DNA from: Parapedobacter sp037190485
GTDB taxonomy: Bacteria > Bacteroidota > Bacteroidia > Sphingobacteriales > Sphingobacteriaceae
DNA length: 64,000 nt
NCBI GenBank assembly: GCA_037190485.1
Contig: JBBCJB010000020.1
Coordinates: forward strand, 62,001-126,000
Direction: 5' to 3'
Below, one piece after another: positions 1 to 8,676 of the stretch (positions are counted from its first letter, which is position 1; the number at the start of each line of letters is the position of its first letter). Under the pieces are notes generated by a model that did not search any database, was not told the DNA's origin, and saw only the letters and a program-made list of their open reading frames with translations. A program made the position numbers and the translations under genes.

Positions 1-861
1 GCCCAAGCCGAACTTGCCGGTATTGTACACCGCGTAGCTGTCGGCGGGTTCAGTGCTGAGGTCAAAAGCCTTGGCTTCGGGCGATTTGAGCAGCATGTAG
101 GCCTGTTCCATCGACCGCTTCACGGATTCACGCTGGTAGTCGCTGCCGTACTGCCCGATCGGGCTCTTGTCCAACAGTTCGGTGTAAAGTTGGTTGCGCC
201 GTTCGAACCGGCTGAACGACATGCCCGCGGGTGGCTTCACCGCATCCAACCCGGCGGTGGGATCGGGTATCATGAACGGTCCGAACTCCGCGCCCAGGAA
301 CCCGGCGGTGTGGAAAGCCTTCAGCTCTTCGGCCTCGCCAAGCGTCATTCGCTGCCCGATGTTGATGAACGCCGGTATGACCGGATTCTTGGGACCCAGC
401 TCCTGCGCGATCCACGAACCGATGTGCGGGGCGGCCACCGTCTGGGGCGGCTCATAGCACGTATGCCAGTGGTACTGATGGCGCGAGTGGAGGATATGGC
501 CCAGATCGGCCGCCATATAGGAGCGGATCAGCGTGCCTTTGTCCATGATGGAGGCGATGGATTCCAAGCCCTCGGAGAAACGGATGCCATCGAGCGCGGT
601 CGGTATGGAATCGAATGTGCTCAGCACCCGGTTGGAATCAAGCCCCTTTTCGAAAGGCGTGTAGGCCTTGGGGTCGAACGTGTCTGTATGGGCCATCCCC
701 CCGGCCATCCACAGCAGGATGACCGTATCGGCGGCGGCCTGCTTGCGCCCACAAGCGCTGAAAAAACCGGCAAGCGGGGCGCCCGCTGCCAACGCGGCCA
801 CCGTACCGGCGCTGGCCGTCTTCAAGAAATCCCTTCGGTTATAGCTACGCATCCTGTCCAT
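1..861 (-). CDS. DUF1501 domain protein, Tat-exported (3' end outside window)
   Basis: The frame is open from the window edge to 861, giving 287 residues of the N-terminal part. The start ATG at 861 overlaps the TGA of the upstream gene (TGATG), and a second in-frame ATG lies at 852. The N-terminus carries a twin-arginine motif (RRDFLK), a hydrophobic stretch and a cysteine (FFSACG), so it is probably exported folded by Tat and perhaps lipid-anchored. The body has sulfatase-fold features of DUF1501 proteins, such as the ILLWMAGGMAHTDTFDPK stretch. DUF1501 genes are known partners of DUF1549/DUF1553 cytochrome proteins, best known from Planctomycetes, and that is exactly the gene upstream. No substrate is known; the fold resembles alkaline phosphatase/sulfatase enzymes but activity is not established. 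Translational coupling to its neighbour suggests the two products act together. Confidence 0.8.
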   Translation of the reverse strand, partial: MDRMRSYNRRDFLKTASAGTVAALAAGAPLAGFFSACGRKQAAADTVILLWMAGGMAHTDTFDPKAYTPFEKGLDSNRVLSTFDSIPTALDGIRFSEGLESIASIMDKGTLIRSYMAADLGHILHSRHQYHWHTCYEPPQTVAAPHIGSWIAQELGPKNPVIPAFINIGQRMTLGEAEELKAFHTAGFLGAEFGPFMIPDPTAGLDAVKPPAGMSFSRFERRNQLYTELLDKSPIGQYGSDYQRESVKRSMEQAYMLLKSPEAKAFDLSTEPADSYAVYNTGKFGLG

Positions 862-3287
862 CAGTCTATGAATTGAAATTCGGGCAACAAGACCATCGCC
901 CACAGGAGGTCTTGCACGGCCTCTTCGCTGACCTGCCCCTCGAATACGCCCTTCGCCACGCGCCCTTCCTCGGCCGTGGGCAGACGCCCTACGCCCCGCA
1001 GGTAGAGGGCCTGCACCAGCGCATCCGGATCGGAGTAGGCCGCCGCCCAGGCGGTGGCCCCTTTTGCCAACGTCTCGTTGAGCAGCGCGCCATTGGTGAG
1101 CTCCATGGCTTGCAGCAGCGTGGCCTGTCCCTCGCGCACGCTGGTGATGTTCTCGCGGCTGGGCCGCCCCAGCGCCGTGAGGAACGGATCGTTCTGCACC
1201 CAAGCCGCCCGGACGAACGGATTGGCCCGCCCGTACGCCTCGGCACTGCCGTGCGGGTTGAATTTAAGCGCATCCAAGGGATACATCGGATGCACCACCG
1301 CGCTGACCGCGTCGGCGAACTGCTCGGCGGCGAGCTTCCGTTTGAGCGCCCCGGTGAACACGAAGCCCGGGGCGTTCACCTTGGCCGGATCGTCGACGAC
1401 CACGGACGGCTGTTGGTAGGTTTTGGATGTCAAAACCAGGAACAGCAGCTTCTTCATGTCGTACCCGTTTTCCACGAAATCGGCCGCCAGCCAATCGAGC
1501 AGGTCCTGGCTCCACGGCTCGTTGTCCATCTCATCGGTGGGCGACACGATGCCGCGCCCCATCAACTGCGCCCAGATGCGGTTTACGAGCGTACGGGCCA
1601 ACCTTCCATTTTCCGGTTTGGTGAGCGCCCCCGCCAGCTCCGCCGATTTCCGCTGCACCGTGGCCGTTTTGCTGATCGCCCCCAGCTCGGGCCAGAGCAC
1701 GCGCGTATCGGCCTGCTGGCCCGTCGGGATGTCGCACCGGTTTATCTCGAGCGGTTGCTCCGAGAAGATGTTGGCAAACGCATAGGCGTCGTCCAGCTTC
1801 CAGTCGCTCACGAAGCTATCGTGGCAGGAGGCGCATTTCAGGTTGACCCCAAGCAACGCCTGGGAAACGTTCTGGGCGGCCTGCATCGCGGTGGTCTGGC
1901 TGCTGTTCACCGCACCGCGCCACTGGATGCCCCGGATGAATCCCTTGGACGATTCGTCGGGATCCAGGAGCTCCCGGACAAGTTGGTCATAGGGTTTGTT
2001 GTTGGCCAGCGCACCGTAGAGCCACGCCGAGATGTTGAAGCGCCCGTTGGTGATGTAGCCCGTACCGGTGTAGTCGTTGCGCAAGAGGTCGTTCCAGAAC
2101 GACGTCCAATGGGTGGCATACCCCTCGTCCATGGCCAGCAGCGCGTCGACCATCCGTCCGCGCTTATCCACGTCGGGATCCGCCTGGAAGGCTTCCAGCT
2201 GTTGCTGGGTGGGCGGCACGCCGATAACGTCGAAGTATACGCGCCGCAGGTAGGTCCGGTCATCGACCGGTTCGGCCCATGCCACTTGATGCTGCCCGAA
2301 ATAGGCATTGACCCACAGGTCGACGGGGTTGGTAAGCCCGGCCGTGGCCGGTGGCAACGCGGGCTGGCGTGGGGCCAGTGGCGCCACCCTGAAAATGCTC
2401 GTGGCCTGGTCGGGCCATGGCGCGCCCTTGTCGATCCACAATTTGATCAACGCGATGGCCTCCCCATCCAGGGGCTTGCCCTTGCCCGGCATGGCTTCCT
2501 TGTGGCCGGGCGGCAACTGGATACGCCGCACGAGTTCGCTTTGCTGGGCATTGCCCGGTACGATCACCGGGCCGGACTCGCCGCCCTTGAAGACCAGGTC
2601 CTTTTGGTCTAGCCGCAGTTTGCCCTCGGTCTTGTCGCTGCTGTGACACTGGAAGCAATGGTGGGCAAGGATGGTGCGCACCCCGAGGTTGAGCTCCGTT
2701 TCCTGTTGTTCGGTCAGGCTGTCGACGCCGGCAAACGATGCCCATTGCACGGCGTGCCCGCCTTCGGGTGCACCCGGCACTTCGCCATCAGCGCCCCACG
2801 GCGTCACGCTGACCAGGTAATCCTGGCCATGCGTCAACGAGCCGCCGTAATGGCCTGCTACGGTGACTCCGACCGCACTGAGCAACAGCATCGCACGGTA
2901 CCCGTTTCGCAAGGCGCCTGAACCCTTGCGGAGGGCAGCCCATAATAACAAGGCGGTGAGCATGCTCAATACGGCGGTGGCGATGCCCGTTGCTTCGTGG
3001 CGTTCGAAGGTGTCACCGGCATAGCTGCCGGTAGCGGCCAGGAGCCAGCCCAATCCCGCCGCCAAGAGCGACCCACCGGCGCCGATATAGACCAGCCAGT
3101 TGATGCCGCCACGAAGGCGCGAATGGAAGTTGCGCAGGGTGGCGAGCTCCATGACCGCGGCGAGCAGGAGCAATGAAACCGGGAAATGGACCACAAGCGG
3201 GTGCATCCGCCCGAGGAATACCCAGCCCCACCAAGGGTCTGCGGCCACGTTGACCAGCGTTTCGTCGTATAGCCAATTCAAGAGCAT
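861..3287 (-). CDS. DUF2231 - cytochrome c - DUF1549/DUF1553 membrane protein
   Basis: 808 residues from ATG at 3287; a TTG one codon upstream is possible but less likely. Residues 1-150 hold about four hydrophobic segments of the DUF2231 type, with HPLVVHFPVSL as signature, so the protein is inner-membrane anchored. A haem-binding CFQCH lies at about 211-215 in a planctomycete-type cytochrome c domain, followed by DUF1549 (about 320-520, with a second CASCH motif) and DUF1553 up to the C-terminus. This DUF1549/DUF1553 arrangement is typical of Planctomycetes and some Bacteroidota; its reaction is unknown, but the haem motifs point to electron transfer in the periplasm. The downstream DUF1501 gene overlaps its stop codon. 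Upstream is a divergent lipoprotein gene. Confidence 0.85.
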   Translation of the reverse strand: MLLNWLYDETLVNVAADPWWGWVFLGRMHPLVVHFPVSLLLLAAVMELATLRNFHSRLRGGINWLVYIGAGGSLLAAGLGWLLAATGSYAGDTFERHEATGIATAVLSMLTALLLWAALRKGSGALRNGYRAMLLLSAVGVTVAGHYGGSLTHGQDYLVSVTPWGADGEVPGAPEGGHAVQWASFAGVDSLTEQQETELNLGVRTILAHHCFQCHSSDKTEGKLRLDQKDLVFKGGESGPVIVPGNAQQSELVRRIQLPPGHKEAMPGKGKPLDGEAIALIKLWIDKGAPWPDQATSIFRVAPLAPRQPALPPATAGLTNPVDLWVNAYFGQHQVAWAEPVDDRTYLRRVYFDVIGVPPTQQQLEAFQADPDVDKRGRMVDALLAMDEGYATHWTSFWNDLLRNDYTGTGYITNGRFNISAWLYGALANNKPYDQLVRELLDPDESSKGFIRGIQWRGAVNSSQTTAMQAAQNVSQALLGVNLKCASCHDSFVSDWKLDDAYAFANIFSEQPLEINRCDIPTGQQADTRVLWPELGAISKTATVQRKSAELAGALTKPENGRLARTLVNRIWAQLMGRGIVSPTDEMDNEPWSQDLLDWLAADFVENGYDMKKLLFLVLTSKTYQQPSVVVDDPAKVNAPGFVFTGALKRKLAAEQFADAVSAVVHPMYPLDALKFNPHGSAEAYGRANPFVRAAWVQNDPFLTALGRPSRENITSVREGQATLLQAMELTNGALLNETLAKGATAWAAAYSDPDALVQALYLRGVGRLPTAEEGRVAKGVFEGQVSEEAVQDLLWAMVLLPEFQFID

Positions 3288-3418
3288 CAAGTTATCGCGT
3301 TTTCAGTATTGTCCTTTGTTTATAACTTCCCGAAAGTAACGAATTTTATCGGAAACCGCCATCCTGTGGTTACCTGTTCGAACGTAAACAAAATCGACGT
3401 TCATGTGTTCACCAGTTG

Positions 3419-4024
3419 ATGAAACGGATACCCTCATTCTTAGCGATCGCATTGGCGATGGCACTGGTATCATGCGGTGGCGGACAGCGTAACGGCAATC
3501 AATCGGCCAATCACCAGGATACCTTGGATGCCATGCGACCCATCCTGCCGGACAGCCTCCTGATCCACCCTGGATTGTCCGTGGGCGGCATCCGGCTCAT
3601 GGAAGCAGATACCACGTTGGTGGAGCGCTACGGGACGCCTGCCTATAGCGACGCTGCCATGGGCAAGGCCGTGTTATTGTGGTATACCGATACGAGCAAT
3701 GGGCAGCCCAATACCTTGTCGGTGTTCGTGACCCGAGACATGGGCAACGACGAAACGGCCCGCGTCCGTCGCATCCGCATCACCTCTCCGCTATTCGAGA
3801 CCGCAAAAGCCATCCGGACCGGATCGGCCCTGCCCGAAATCAACGCCGCTTATGCCGTCGAGTTACGCGAATCTTATGAAACGGAAGGCGTAGCCTACTC
3901 GGTATACGACGGCGCAGATGGGATTGCCTTCGAACTGGATCCGACCAATCGCTGCGTCGCAATCATCGTGCGCGCCAAGGAAGACACCACCGCCAACTAC
4001 CTGCCCCTGCGTGGCATACGTTAA
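3419..4024 (+). CDS. Hypothetical lipoprotein
   Basis: 201 residues from ATG at 3419; a TTG directly before it was not used. The N-terminus is a clear lipoprotein signal, MKRIPSFLAIALAMALVSCGG, with the lipobox cysteine at about residue 19. The mature part is soluble with no motif I recognise. It contains alternating hydrophobic strands and a conserved-looking phrase, HPGLSVGGIRLMEADTTLV, which resembles small bacterial proteins that monitor glycine-rich turns in beta sandwiches, but this is not enough to name it. It is divergent from the DUF1549/1553 gene and separated from the FtsX permease downstream by about 200 bp, so it is probably a single-gene unit. Function unknown. Confidence 0.7.
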   Translation: MKRIPSFLAIALAMALVSCGGGQRNGNQSANHQDTLDAMRPILPDSLLIHPGLSVGGIRLMEADTTLVERYGTPAYSDAAMGKAVLLWYTDTSNGQPNTLSVFVTRDMGNDETARVRRIRITSPLFETAKAIRTGSALPEINAAYAVELRESYETEGVAYSVYDGADGIAFELDPTNRCVAIIVRAKEDTTANYLPLRGIR

Positions 4025-4067
4025 GACCCGTAATCCGACTATAGGGTACCGCTAAAGGGCCGCACAC

Positions 4068-4104
4068 TGTCCGCATCTGGACAGCGGGTGTTCGGAATCG
4101 GACA
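4068..4104 (+). promoter_or_regulatory. Two tandem dyad sites, TGTYC-N6-GGACA
   Basis: TGTCCGCATCTGGACA at 4068-4083 and TGTTCGGAATCGGACA at 4089-4104 are two copies of the same dyad, with starts 21 bp apart, about two helical turns. They lie about 125-160 bp upstream of the FtsX permease start. The spacing suggests two regulator dimers bound on the same DNA face. I found no sigma-54 GG-N10-GC element between them and the gene. Confidence 0.55.
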
Positions 4105-4227
4105 CTTTCTCGCCCGGCATCGCCAATGGTACGCTGACCATCAACCCGTTATGTCTTTGGCGCAATTGCTGTTTGACCTGGGTGTTTTGCGGTGAGTGTA
4201 CGCTTAAATTGCCACAAAGAAATGACA

Positions 4228-6630
4228 ATGAATTACCTGAAATCCGCGTGGCGGGCGATGATCAAGGACAAGGTGTATGCTGCCATCAATATCTTGGGCA
4301 TTACGCTGGGCATCACCGCGTGCCTGCTGATCGGCACGGTGGTGCTCGATGAACGCTCTTACGATAAGCATTGGAGCCGTTCGGCCGATACGTATCGGCT
4401 GCTGTCCATTCGCAGCGATGGCGGGGCCTACGGCCAGAAAGGCGGCACGGTCATGTCGTCGCTCGCGCCGGCGCTGAAGCGCAACTTCCCGGAGGTGGAA
4501 GATTACAGCGAAATCTATCCCCAGCCGATTCACCTGAAAATAAGCAAAGCGGATCCGGCTCCGCTGAAGGCCGTGATGCTCCATGCCGACAGCGCCGTCT
4601 GGCAATTACTCGATGTCCCGCTGCTTTCGCATGAAGACCTCACGCCCACCGGCGGCATCAAGAAGGTCATCATCTCCGAGAAATTCCGCAAGACGCATTT
4701 CTTGGGCACCGACCCGCTAGGCATGCGCATCCATGACGTACCCAATTACGGTGAAAAAGCCAACGAATACGTCATCGCGGGGGTGATGGAAAGCCTCCCG
4801 CCGAATACGCACCTGCGCGCCGACCTGGTGTTGTTGCACGAACGTACCGAAGCAGCATTCACGAATGGCGGCCGGGGTGCGCACTACGCCAGGCACTACC
4901 TCCTGTTACGCGAAGGCACCGACCCCGAGGCATTTGAGCGGAAGGTCAATGCCTGGTACCGCGAAATCCCCGAAAACGACAAAGGCTTGCAATTCGCCTT
5001 GCAGCCGATGGCCGACATCTACTTGAAGACCGATTTCCCAGCCTACCAACCTGTAAAGGGCAACATCCAGCACAGCTACATCTTCATGGGCGTCGCGGCC
5101 TTGCTGCTGCTAATCGCCTGTGTCAATTACATCAACCTCAGCACCGCTCGCACCCTTAGCCGGCTCAAGGCCACCGGCATCCGCAAGGTACTGGGCGCTA
5201 CCAGGCAGCACATCATGGGGCAATCCTTGGCTGAATCGCTACTCACGTTCGGCTTGGCGGGCTTGGTCGCCTGCGTGTGTTACCGACTCGCCCTACCCGC
5301 GCTGCAACAATTCATCGGGCATCCCTTGGCGTTCCGCTTCGGTGCAGGCTGGCCATACCTGTTCACCGCATTGGGCGTGTTCCTGCTGGTCTGCTTGCTC
5401 AGCGGCTTGTACCCCGCTTGGCTGGTCTCGGGCGTCCGTGCGGTGGGCAGCATCAACCAAGTATTGAAAGGGCACCGCACCAACCGGTGGCTACGCGAAG
5501 CTTTGGTGGTCTTGCAATTCACGATATCCATCGGCATCCTGGTGGCCATGTTCGTGGTGCAGCGCCAGGTGGCTTTCCTGAAAACCACGGACGTCGGCTT
5601 CGACACCGACGGGTTGGTTGGCCTCAACCACGTTTCGTGGGACAACAAAGCCAGCGTGTTGAAAGCCGAGCTGGCGCAACATCCCGACATCCTTTCGGCG
5701 AGTTTCAGCAATTGGCTGCCCACCGATGGCGCCGGGTACATGACCCGACTCATCGACGACCCACGCAACCCCGGCTCGAAAATCGACCTTTGGTACATTG
5801 CCGGCGACCCGGACATGGCGCAGACCTTGGGCTTGCGGCTTAACGAGGGGCGCTTCCTTTCGGCCCCAAGGCCCGGCGACGCCATCGCTGCGGAAGACCT
5901 CGAAGCGGAGTTCAACAGCATGCGGCCCTGCCTGATGACGGCGAGTACCGCGCACCTGCTCGGCATCAGTGCGTTGGATGCGCCGGTGCACGAAGCCAAC
6001 ATCATACCCGTGGGCATCATCGCCGATTTCAACAGTGAATCGTTGCATAAAACGACCGTACCCACCGTGATCGTGGGCCAGCGGGACCCGGCCTACGGCG
6101 CCTTGTTTATCCGCTGTCGTCCCGGAACGGATCACACGGTGATGCGCCACGTCGCCTCCGTATGGAGTGCCCTTTATCCAGATAAGCTATTGGACATGCA
6201 GCGGGTGCGGGATACCTTGGCGGCGCAATACGATGCCGAAACCAAACTCAAACACCTATTCCGGCTGTTCAGCCTCTTGACGATGCTGTTGGCGGCATTG
6301 GGCGTGTTGGGTCTCATCGTACACGTCACCGGCTTGCGCACCAAAGAAGTCGGTATCCGTAAAGTACTGGGTGCATCGGTGTTCCGCGTCGTCGCATTGC
6401 TCTCGACGGATTTCGTTAAACTGGTCATCATTGCCATTGCCATTGCGTCGCCGATCGCTTGGTGGGCGATGGATCGTTGGCTGGCTGACTTTGCTTACCG
6501 CACCGAAATCGCTTGGTGGATGTTTGCCGCGGCCGGCGCAGCCGCAATTGCGATGGCGCTATTCACCGTGGGCTGGCAGGCGCTGCGGGCCGCCATGGCC
6601 AATCCGGTCGATAGCCTGAAGGATGAGTAA
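4228..6630 (+). CDS. FtsX-family ABC transporter permease (MacB-like)
   Basis: About 800 residues. A GTG at 4192 and ATGs at 4222 and 4228 are in frame; 4228 gives the usual MNYLKSAWRAMIKDK start and follows an A-rich AAAGAA. The protein has an N-terminal membrane segment, a periplasmic MacB-core-like domain (about 45-265), an FtsX block of three membrane segments with SRLKATGIRKVLGATR, a further periplasmic domain, and a second C-terminal FtsX block with TKEVGIRKVLGAS. This duplicated layout is typical of the large Bacteroidota permeases that work with a separately encoded ATPase in efflux or lipoprotein/antimicrobial-peptide export. No ATPase gene is adjacent. Two tandem dyads upstream suggest dedicated regulation. 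Inner-membrane location is clear; the cargo is unknown. Confidence 0.88.
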   Translation: MNYLKSAWRAMIKDKVYAAINILGITLGITACLLIGTVVLDERSYDKHWSRSADTYRLLSIRSDGGAYGQKGGTVMSSLAPALKRNFPEVEDYSEIYPQPIHLKISKADPAPLKAVMLHADSAVWQLLDVPLLSHEDLTPTGGIKKVIISEKFRKTHFLGTDPLGMRIHDVPNYGEKANEYVIAGVMESLPPNTHLRADLVLLHERTEAAFTNGGRGAHYARHYLLLREGTDPEAFERKVNAWYREIPENDKGLQFALQPMADIYLKTDFPAYQPVKGNIQHSYIFMGVAALLLLIACVNYINLSTARTLSRLKATGIRKVLGATRQHIMGQSLAESLLTFGLAGLVACVCYRLALPALQQFIGHPLAFRFGAGWPYLFTALGVFLLVCLLSGLYPAWLVSGVRAVGSINQVLKGHRTNRWLREALVVLQFTISIGILVAMFVVQRQVAFLKTTDVGFDTDGLVGLNHVSWDNKASVLKAELAQHPDILSASFSNWLPTDGAGYMTRLIDDPRNPGSKIDLWYIAGDPDMAQTLGLRLNEGRFLSAPRPGDAIAAEDLEAEFNSMRPCLMTASTAHLLGISALDAPVHEANIIPVGIIADFNSESLHKTTVPTVIVGQRDPAYGALFIRCRPGTDHTVMRHVASVWSALYPDKLLDMQRVRDTLAAQYDAETKLKHLFRLFSLLTMLLAALGVLGLIVHVTGLRTKEVGIRKVLGASVFRVVALLSTDFVKLVIIAIAIASPIAWWAMDRWLADFAYRTEIAWWMFAAAGAAAIAMALFTVGWQALRAAMANPVDSLKDE

Positions 6631-6690
6631 CGGGAAATTTTCCTTAAATTTACCCTGAGCTTGTTATCCTTTGGTCTAAAATTGCTTTCG

Positions 6691-8421
6691 ATGAACGACT
6701 TCTTTCTTTGCTGTGCAGTGCTCGCGTTTGCGGTCGGCTGCACCCAAATGGGCGGAAAACCGACCAATAAGCCGGTGGCCCTGCAGCCCGCCACGCACTG
6801 TGCGCCCAAAACCGCAGACAAAGACTGGTATGCCTCCGACACAAAAGCGCCCCTACTCGGTGGTCTAGACGGCATCGATTTCAAGATCACCACCCGCAAC
6901 GTCGAGACGCAAGCCTATTTCAACCAAGGGCTGATGCTGTCGTATGGATTCAACCATGCCGAGGCCGCCCGCTCCTTTTTCGAGGCCAGCAGGCACGACA
7001 CCACCTGCGCCATGGCCTATTGGGGCTATGCCTACGTACTCGGCCCCAATTACAACGCAGGCATGGAAGAAGGCCATTATGAGCGCGCTTACGCCGCCGT
7101 GCAAAAGGCGCGGTTGCATGCGGCGGGTTGCAGCGAAAAGGAACGATTGCTGATCGAGGCCTTGGCCCTCCGCTACACGGAAACCCCGCCCGAAGATCGT
7201 GGCCCACTGGATGTCGCGTTTTCAGCAGCCATGAACACGGTGTATCAACGCTACCCGGATGACGCCGAGATCAGTGCGCTGTATGCCGAGTCATTGATGA
7301 ACCTACATCCGTGGGACCTGTATGACAACAGGACGAAGGAACCCAAACCGTGGACCCCTGAAATCGTCGCCCTCCTGGAACGTTCGCTGCAAAGGCATCC
7401 GAGGCATCCCGCGGCACACCATCTCTACATCCACGCCGTTGAGGCCTCCAACCAGCCCGAACGGGGGCTGGAGAGCGCAAGGATATTGGAGGCGCTGGTG
7501 CCCGGCTCCGGCCATTTGCTGCACATGCCCTCGCACATCTATATCCGCACCGGCCATTACCACCTGGGTTCGTTGGCCAATGTCGCGGCCATAGCGGCCG
7601 ACAGTGCTTACTTCACCGCGTGTCACGCGCAAGGCACCTACCCCTTGGCTTATTATCCGCACAACCATCATTTCCTGGCGGCCACGGCCACGCTCCAAGG
7701 CAATTCGAAACTCGCCTGGGCCGCCGCGAAAAAAGTGCAGGAAAACACGGCACAAGAACTTATGGCCCTGCCCGGCTGGGGCACGTTGCAGCACTATTAC
7801 ACCATCCCATATTACGTCGCCATCAAGTTCGGCCGCTGGGACGACATCCTCTCCATACCGCCACGCACAGATAGCCTGGTCTATCCGGCAGCGGTGCTGC
7901 ATTACGCCAGGGGAATGGCGTACCTTGGCAAGGACCATGTCGCGAAAGCCGAGCATGAATTGGGCTTATTGAAAACACTTGCCCAGCATCCCCAACTCCA
8001 TGCGGTCACGGTGTGGGATATCAACAGCGCCTACGATATCGTCCAGATTGCCGTTCACGTATTATCCGCAGAGATCCATCACAAGCAACAACGGTATGCG
8101 CAAGCAATACCCTTGTTTTACGCCGCCATTTCGGCCGAAGATGAATTGAATTATAACGAACCCCCGGATTGGTTTTTCTCCGTGCGGCACCAGCTGGGCC
8201 AAACGCTGCTCGAAGCGGGCAGGTACGCAGAAGCGGAGCGCATCTACCGGGAGGATCTAAAGAACCACCCCGAAAACGGCTGGGCCTTGATTGGTCTTCA
8301 TGCAGCGCTGCAACAGCAAAGACGTACCGACGAAGCAGCATTCGCCAAGAAACGGTTTGACAAGGCATGGCAACATGCCGACGTAGTCATTTCCTCTTCT
8401 TCCTGCCTGTTTCGGCTATAG
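6691..8421 (+). CDS. TPR-repeat lipoprotein
   Basis: 576 residues from ATG at 6691; an upstream TTG at 6661 would add an untypical leader. A lipoprotein signal ends in AVGC at about residue 16. The rest is alpha-helical and rich in tetratricopeptide-like helices, for example FNHAEAARSFFEASRHD near the N-terminus and GRYAEAERIYREDLKNHP near the C-terminus. Histidine-rich patches such as HPRHPAAHHLYIHAVEAS and HLLHMPSHIYIRTGHYH recur in this family of large TPR proteins. It probably serves as a protein-interaction scaffold on the periplasmic face of a membrane. It starts 60 bp after the FtsX permease stop on the same strand and may be co-transcribed with it. No enzymatic motif seen. Confidence 0.8.
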   Translation: MNDFFLCCAVLAFAVGCTQMGGKPTNKPVALQPATHCAPKTADKDWYASDTKAPLLGGLDGIDFKITTRNVETQAYFNQGLMLSYGFNHAEAARSFFEASRHDTTCAMAYWGYAYVLGPNYNAGMEEGHYERAYAAVQKARLHAAGCSEKERLLIEALALRYTETPPEDRGPLDVAFSAAMNTVYQRYPDDAEISALYAESLMNLHPWDLYDNRTKEPKPWTPEIVALLERSLQRHPRHPAAHHLYIHAVEASNQPERGLESARILEALVPGSGHLLHMPSHIYIRTGHYHLGSLANVAAIAADSAYFTACHAQGTYPLAYYPHNHHFLAATATLQGNSKLAWAAAKKVQENTAQELMALPGWGTLQHYYTIPYYVAIKFGRWDDILSIPPRTDSLVYPAAVLHYARGMAYLGKDHVAKAEHELGLLKTLAQHPQLHAVTVWDINSAYDIVQIAVHVLSAEIHHKQQRYAQAIPLFYAAISAEDELNYNEPPDWFFSVRHQLGQTLLEAGRYAEAERIYREDLKNHPENGWALIGLHAALQQQRRTDEAAFAKKRFDKAWQHADVVISSSSCLFRL

Positions 8422-8502
8422 GCCCCTTTCGAAGAGACGGTGTCCATCCGTCGATGCGACTACTCGGAGTCGATTGGCGTAAGCGAGATGCCTAAGGGAC
8501 CG

Positions 8503-8541
8503 CTAAAAACAAAGCCCCGAAACGGGGAGAATCGGGGCTTT
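8503..8541 (-). terminator. Intrinsic terminator for the GH43 gene
   Basis: A perfect 10-bp stem, AAAGCCCCGA (8511-8520) with TCGGGGCTTT (8532-8541), encloses an 11-nt loop. Read on the minus strand the stem is followed by TTTGTTTTTAG, so it fits a rho-independent terminator downstream of the GH43 gene. It may also stop plus-strand transcripts from the TPR gene, though with few Ts on that side. Confidence 0.6.
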
Positions 8542-8550
8542 CCTAACTAA

Positions 8551-8641
8551 CCAATTATAAACCTAAATTATGAAAAGACAAATTTTACTAACTGATATTA
8601 TAACGCAGCAACACCCTGTTTTGTTACAGGGGAATTGTTAA
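8551..8641 (+). other. AT-rich leader-like stretch with a 23-codon frame and a small hairpin
   Basis: Between the terminator hairpin and the GH43 stop lies an AT-rich stretch, unlike its GC-rich surroundings. It contains an A-rich lead into ATG at 8570 and a 23-codon frame ending at 8641 (MKRQILLTDIITQQHPVLLQ and three more residues). Inside it a 6-bp hairpin pairs CCCTGT (8614-8619) with ACAGGG (8626-8631). The layout resembles the leader of a Bacteroidota gene that is no longer there, or a very small peptide gene. On the minus strand the hairpin lies directly after the GH43 gene. I cannot tell which reading is right. Confidence 0.3.
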
Positions 8642-8676
8642 GGTTTGTTAAAAAACGCACGATTTTGGCGTAGCGG

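Noticed and set aside
873..2612. A 579-codon frame on the plus strand
   Set aside because: It is antisense to the DUF1549/1553 gene, which has clear haem and domain motifs; long shadow frames are expected in GC-rich DNA.
4130..4220. A sigma-54 promoter (GG-N10-GC) for the FtsX permease
   Set aside because: GG and GC pairs such as TTGGCGCAATTGC have the wrong spacing.
5280..6065. A 261-codon frame on the minus strand
   Set aside because: It is antisense to the FtsX permease and shows no domain or signal of its own.
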